Shown one piece after another: positions 13,681 through 14,306 of a stretch of DNA of 14,306 bases (within the stretch, counting starts at the first letter, position 1; every line of letters begins with the position of its first letter). This DNA comes from DATAFO01 sp046728935 (GTDB lineage Bacteria > Actinomycetota > Thermoleophilia > Solirubrobacterales > 70-9): the NCBI GenBank assembly GCA_046728935.1, contig JBKPFS010000066.1:1-14306 (forward strand), read 5' to 3'. The notes beneath the pieces are model-generated. The model saw only the letters and a list, made by a program, of their open reading frames with translations, had not been told where the DNA came from and searched no databases. A program made the position numbers and the translations under genes.

Positions 13681-13834
13681 CGGCTCCGCAAACTCCCCTC
13701 ATCTACCTAGTCGGAACCGATCCGGATTTGTATGCGCTCCCCTCGTCCCCTCCCTTCCTCAAACCACCTTCAACTACTTCCCCTGAAAACACCCGCTCCC
13801 ACCTGCCCTGCCTTCATCCCTTACCAAACTGCTC
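13681..13834. other. Gene-free C-rich, strand-asymmetric tract
   Basis: From 13681 the plus strand is pyrimidine-rich and nearly free of G beyond 13735 (for example CCCCTCGTCCCCTCCCTTCC and CACCCGCTCCCACC). The minus strand therefore has G-runs (GGGAGGGGACGAGGGG) that could form quadruplexes. No plausible CDS is present. It holds the upstream region of the 225-residue gene and may be part of an origin, transfer or attachment region. Confidence 0.4.
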
Positions 13835-13904
13835 TTCCCCGCCGCCGCCCGACCCCAGTCACACACACTTGTTGTGGGGGTGGGGTCGGGCGGCGGCGGG
13901 GGAA
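13835..13904. repeat. Large near-perfect inverted repeat (hairpin)
   Basis: The left arm at 13835-13856 (TTCCCCGCCGCC then GCCCGACCCC) and the right arm at 13882-13904 (GGGGTCGGGC, GGCGGC, GGGGGAA) are complementary over 22 bases with a single extra G. The 25-base loop (13857-13881) contains CACACACTTGTTGTG, which can add a further stem. It is by far the strongest hairpin in the window, in intergenic DNA. Confidence 0.75.
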
Positions 13905-13955
13905 CACGCGCCTGATCGGTAAGCGAAGTGAGGCAGGATTTCGACTCCGGTACTT

Positions 13956-13977
13956 CGTCCGGGCTCCATTCCGGACG
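13956..13977. terminator. Short hairpin downstream of the transporter gene
   Basis: CGTCCGG (13956-13962) and CCGGACG (13971-13977) pair perfectly around the loop GCTCCATT. It lies about 80 bases after the stop of the minus-strand transporter and may end that transcript, but no T-run follows. Confidence 0.35.
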
Positions 13978-14054
13978 GGAAAGTGCTGCTTGCATCGACA
14001 GCGAAAGCGCCCCCGACGCGACTTTGCGTGCGTGCGGATCTTCCTTGATCGGTT

Positions 14055-14306
14055 CTACGCTGGTGTCCTCGTTCCTGGCTTCACGGTGGCATCGGACGAT
14101 GCGTCCATAGCGCGGACCGGAGCCGGGATCAGTGCCGCTCCCGCGACGACGAGGCAGAACGCCAGCATCCGCCCGGTGATCTCCAGGGCCCCAGTACCGA
14201 CCGGGTCCCGGAAGACCAGGATGCCGCCGACGATCGCGGTGAGGTTGGCCGCAACCGAAGTGAGGGCGATCACCTCGACGCCCGGCCCCAACTGCAGTCC
14301 GCGGGC
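14055..14306 (-). CDS. DMT-superfamily (EamA-like) transporter, C-terminal part, truncated by the window edge
   Basis: The reading frame is open to the window end, giving 83 residues that end at TAG. It starts with ARGLQLGPGVEVIALTSVAA and contains two membrane helices (about EVIALTSVAANLTAIVGGIL and GRMLAFCLVVAGAALIPAP) separated by VFRDPVGTGALEI, a pattern typical of the last two helices of DMT/EamA transporters. The tail is short and soluble. The substrate is unknown. The upstream part is missing, so the start and full topology cannot be judged. Whether it is chromosomal or element-borne depends on where the far attachment site lies. Confidence 0.55.
   Translation of the reverse strand, partial: ARGLQLGPGVEVIALTSVAANLTAIVGGILVFRDPVGTGALEITGRMLAFCLVVAGAALIPAPVRAMDASSDATVKPGTRTPA

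Noticed and set aside
13930..13950. tRNA T-arm-like segment (GGATTTCGACTCC) as second attachment site
   Set aside because: It cannot form a proper T-stem and does not match the tRNA-Ser(CGA) 3' end.
13928..14110. Plus-strand 60-codon ORF
   Set aside because: It overlaps the transporter antisense and shows no recognisable domain or start signal.
1..14306. CRISPR array, transposase or insertion sequence
   Set aside because: No regular repeat-spacer units, DDE or serine transposase motifs, or matching terminal repeats are visible.

Overview
The window looks like part of a high-GC Gram-positive chromosome, most likely Actinomycetota of the class Thermoleophilia (Solirubrobacterales or Gaiellales type). 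This is an inference from very high GC with GTG and TTG starts, many genes with no Shine-Dalgarno just after a -10-like box, and familiar housekeeping proteins (TrpB-like enzyme, long nicotinate phosphoribosyltransferase, YtoQ, neutral zinc peptidase, Cys-headed integrase). No 16S or other taxonomic marker is present.

Positions 1-10400 are core chromosome. A minus-strand run holds a secreted LysM-VanY carboxypeptidase, a PAS/zinc-ribbon protein and a cyclophilin. Divergent from it is a membrane-anchored zinc metallopeptidase. Then come a phosphotriesterase-family hydrolase, a 28-residue membrane peptide divergent from a universal stress protein, and a secreted subtilisin-like protease divergent from tadA. 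A minus-strand series follows (TrpB-like, tRNA-Ser(GGA), a 25-codon ORF, pncB), with ytoQ divergent from the TrpB-like gene. The core side ends at tRNA-Ser(CGA).

Positions 10400 to at least 13700 look like one end of an integrated mobile element that used the 3' end of tRNA-Ser(CGA) as its attachment site. Going inward there is a terminator-like hairpin, a two-gene operon (RelA/SpoT-domain nucleotidyltransferase plus an 85-residue partner), a complete tyrosine integrase running back toward the tRNA, a frameshifted excisionase-like gene, and a winged-helix protein with a PD-(D/E)XK-like motif. The coding composition looks visibly less GC-biased than the core. A 374-base gene-free stretch follows, with a strongly strand-asymmetric C-rich tract and a large near-perfect hairpin. 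The window ends inside a DMT (EamA-like) transporter. No second copy of the tRNA 3' end is visible, so the far boundary lies outside the window or has decayed.

The strongest candidate for an undescribed system is the RelA/SpoT-domain gene and its 85-residue partner. They sit in the slot between attachment site and integrase, where elements often carry anti-phage or toxin-antitoxin cargo. The alarmone-synthetase motifs are intact, no hydrolase domain is present, and the partner overlaps the convergent integrase end.
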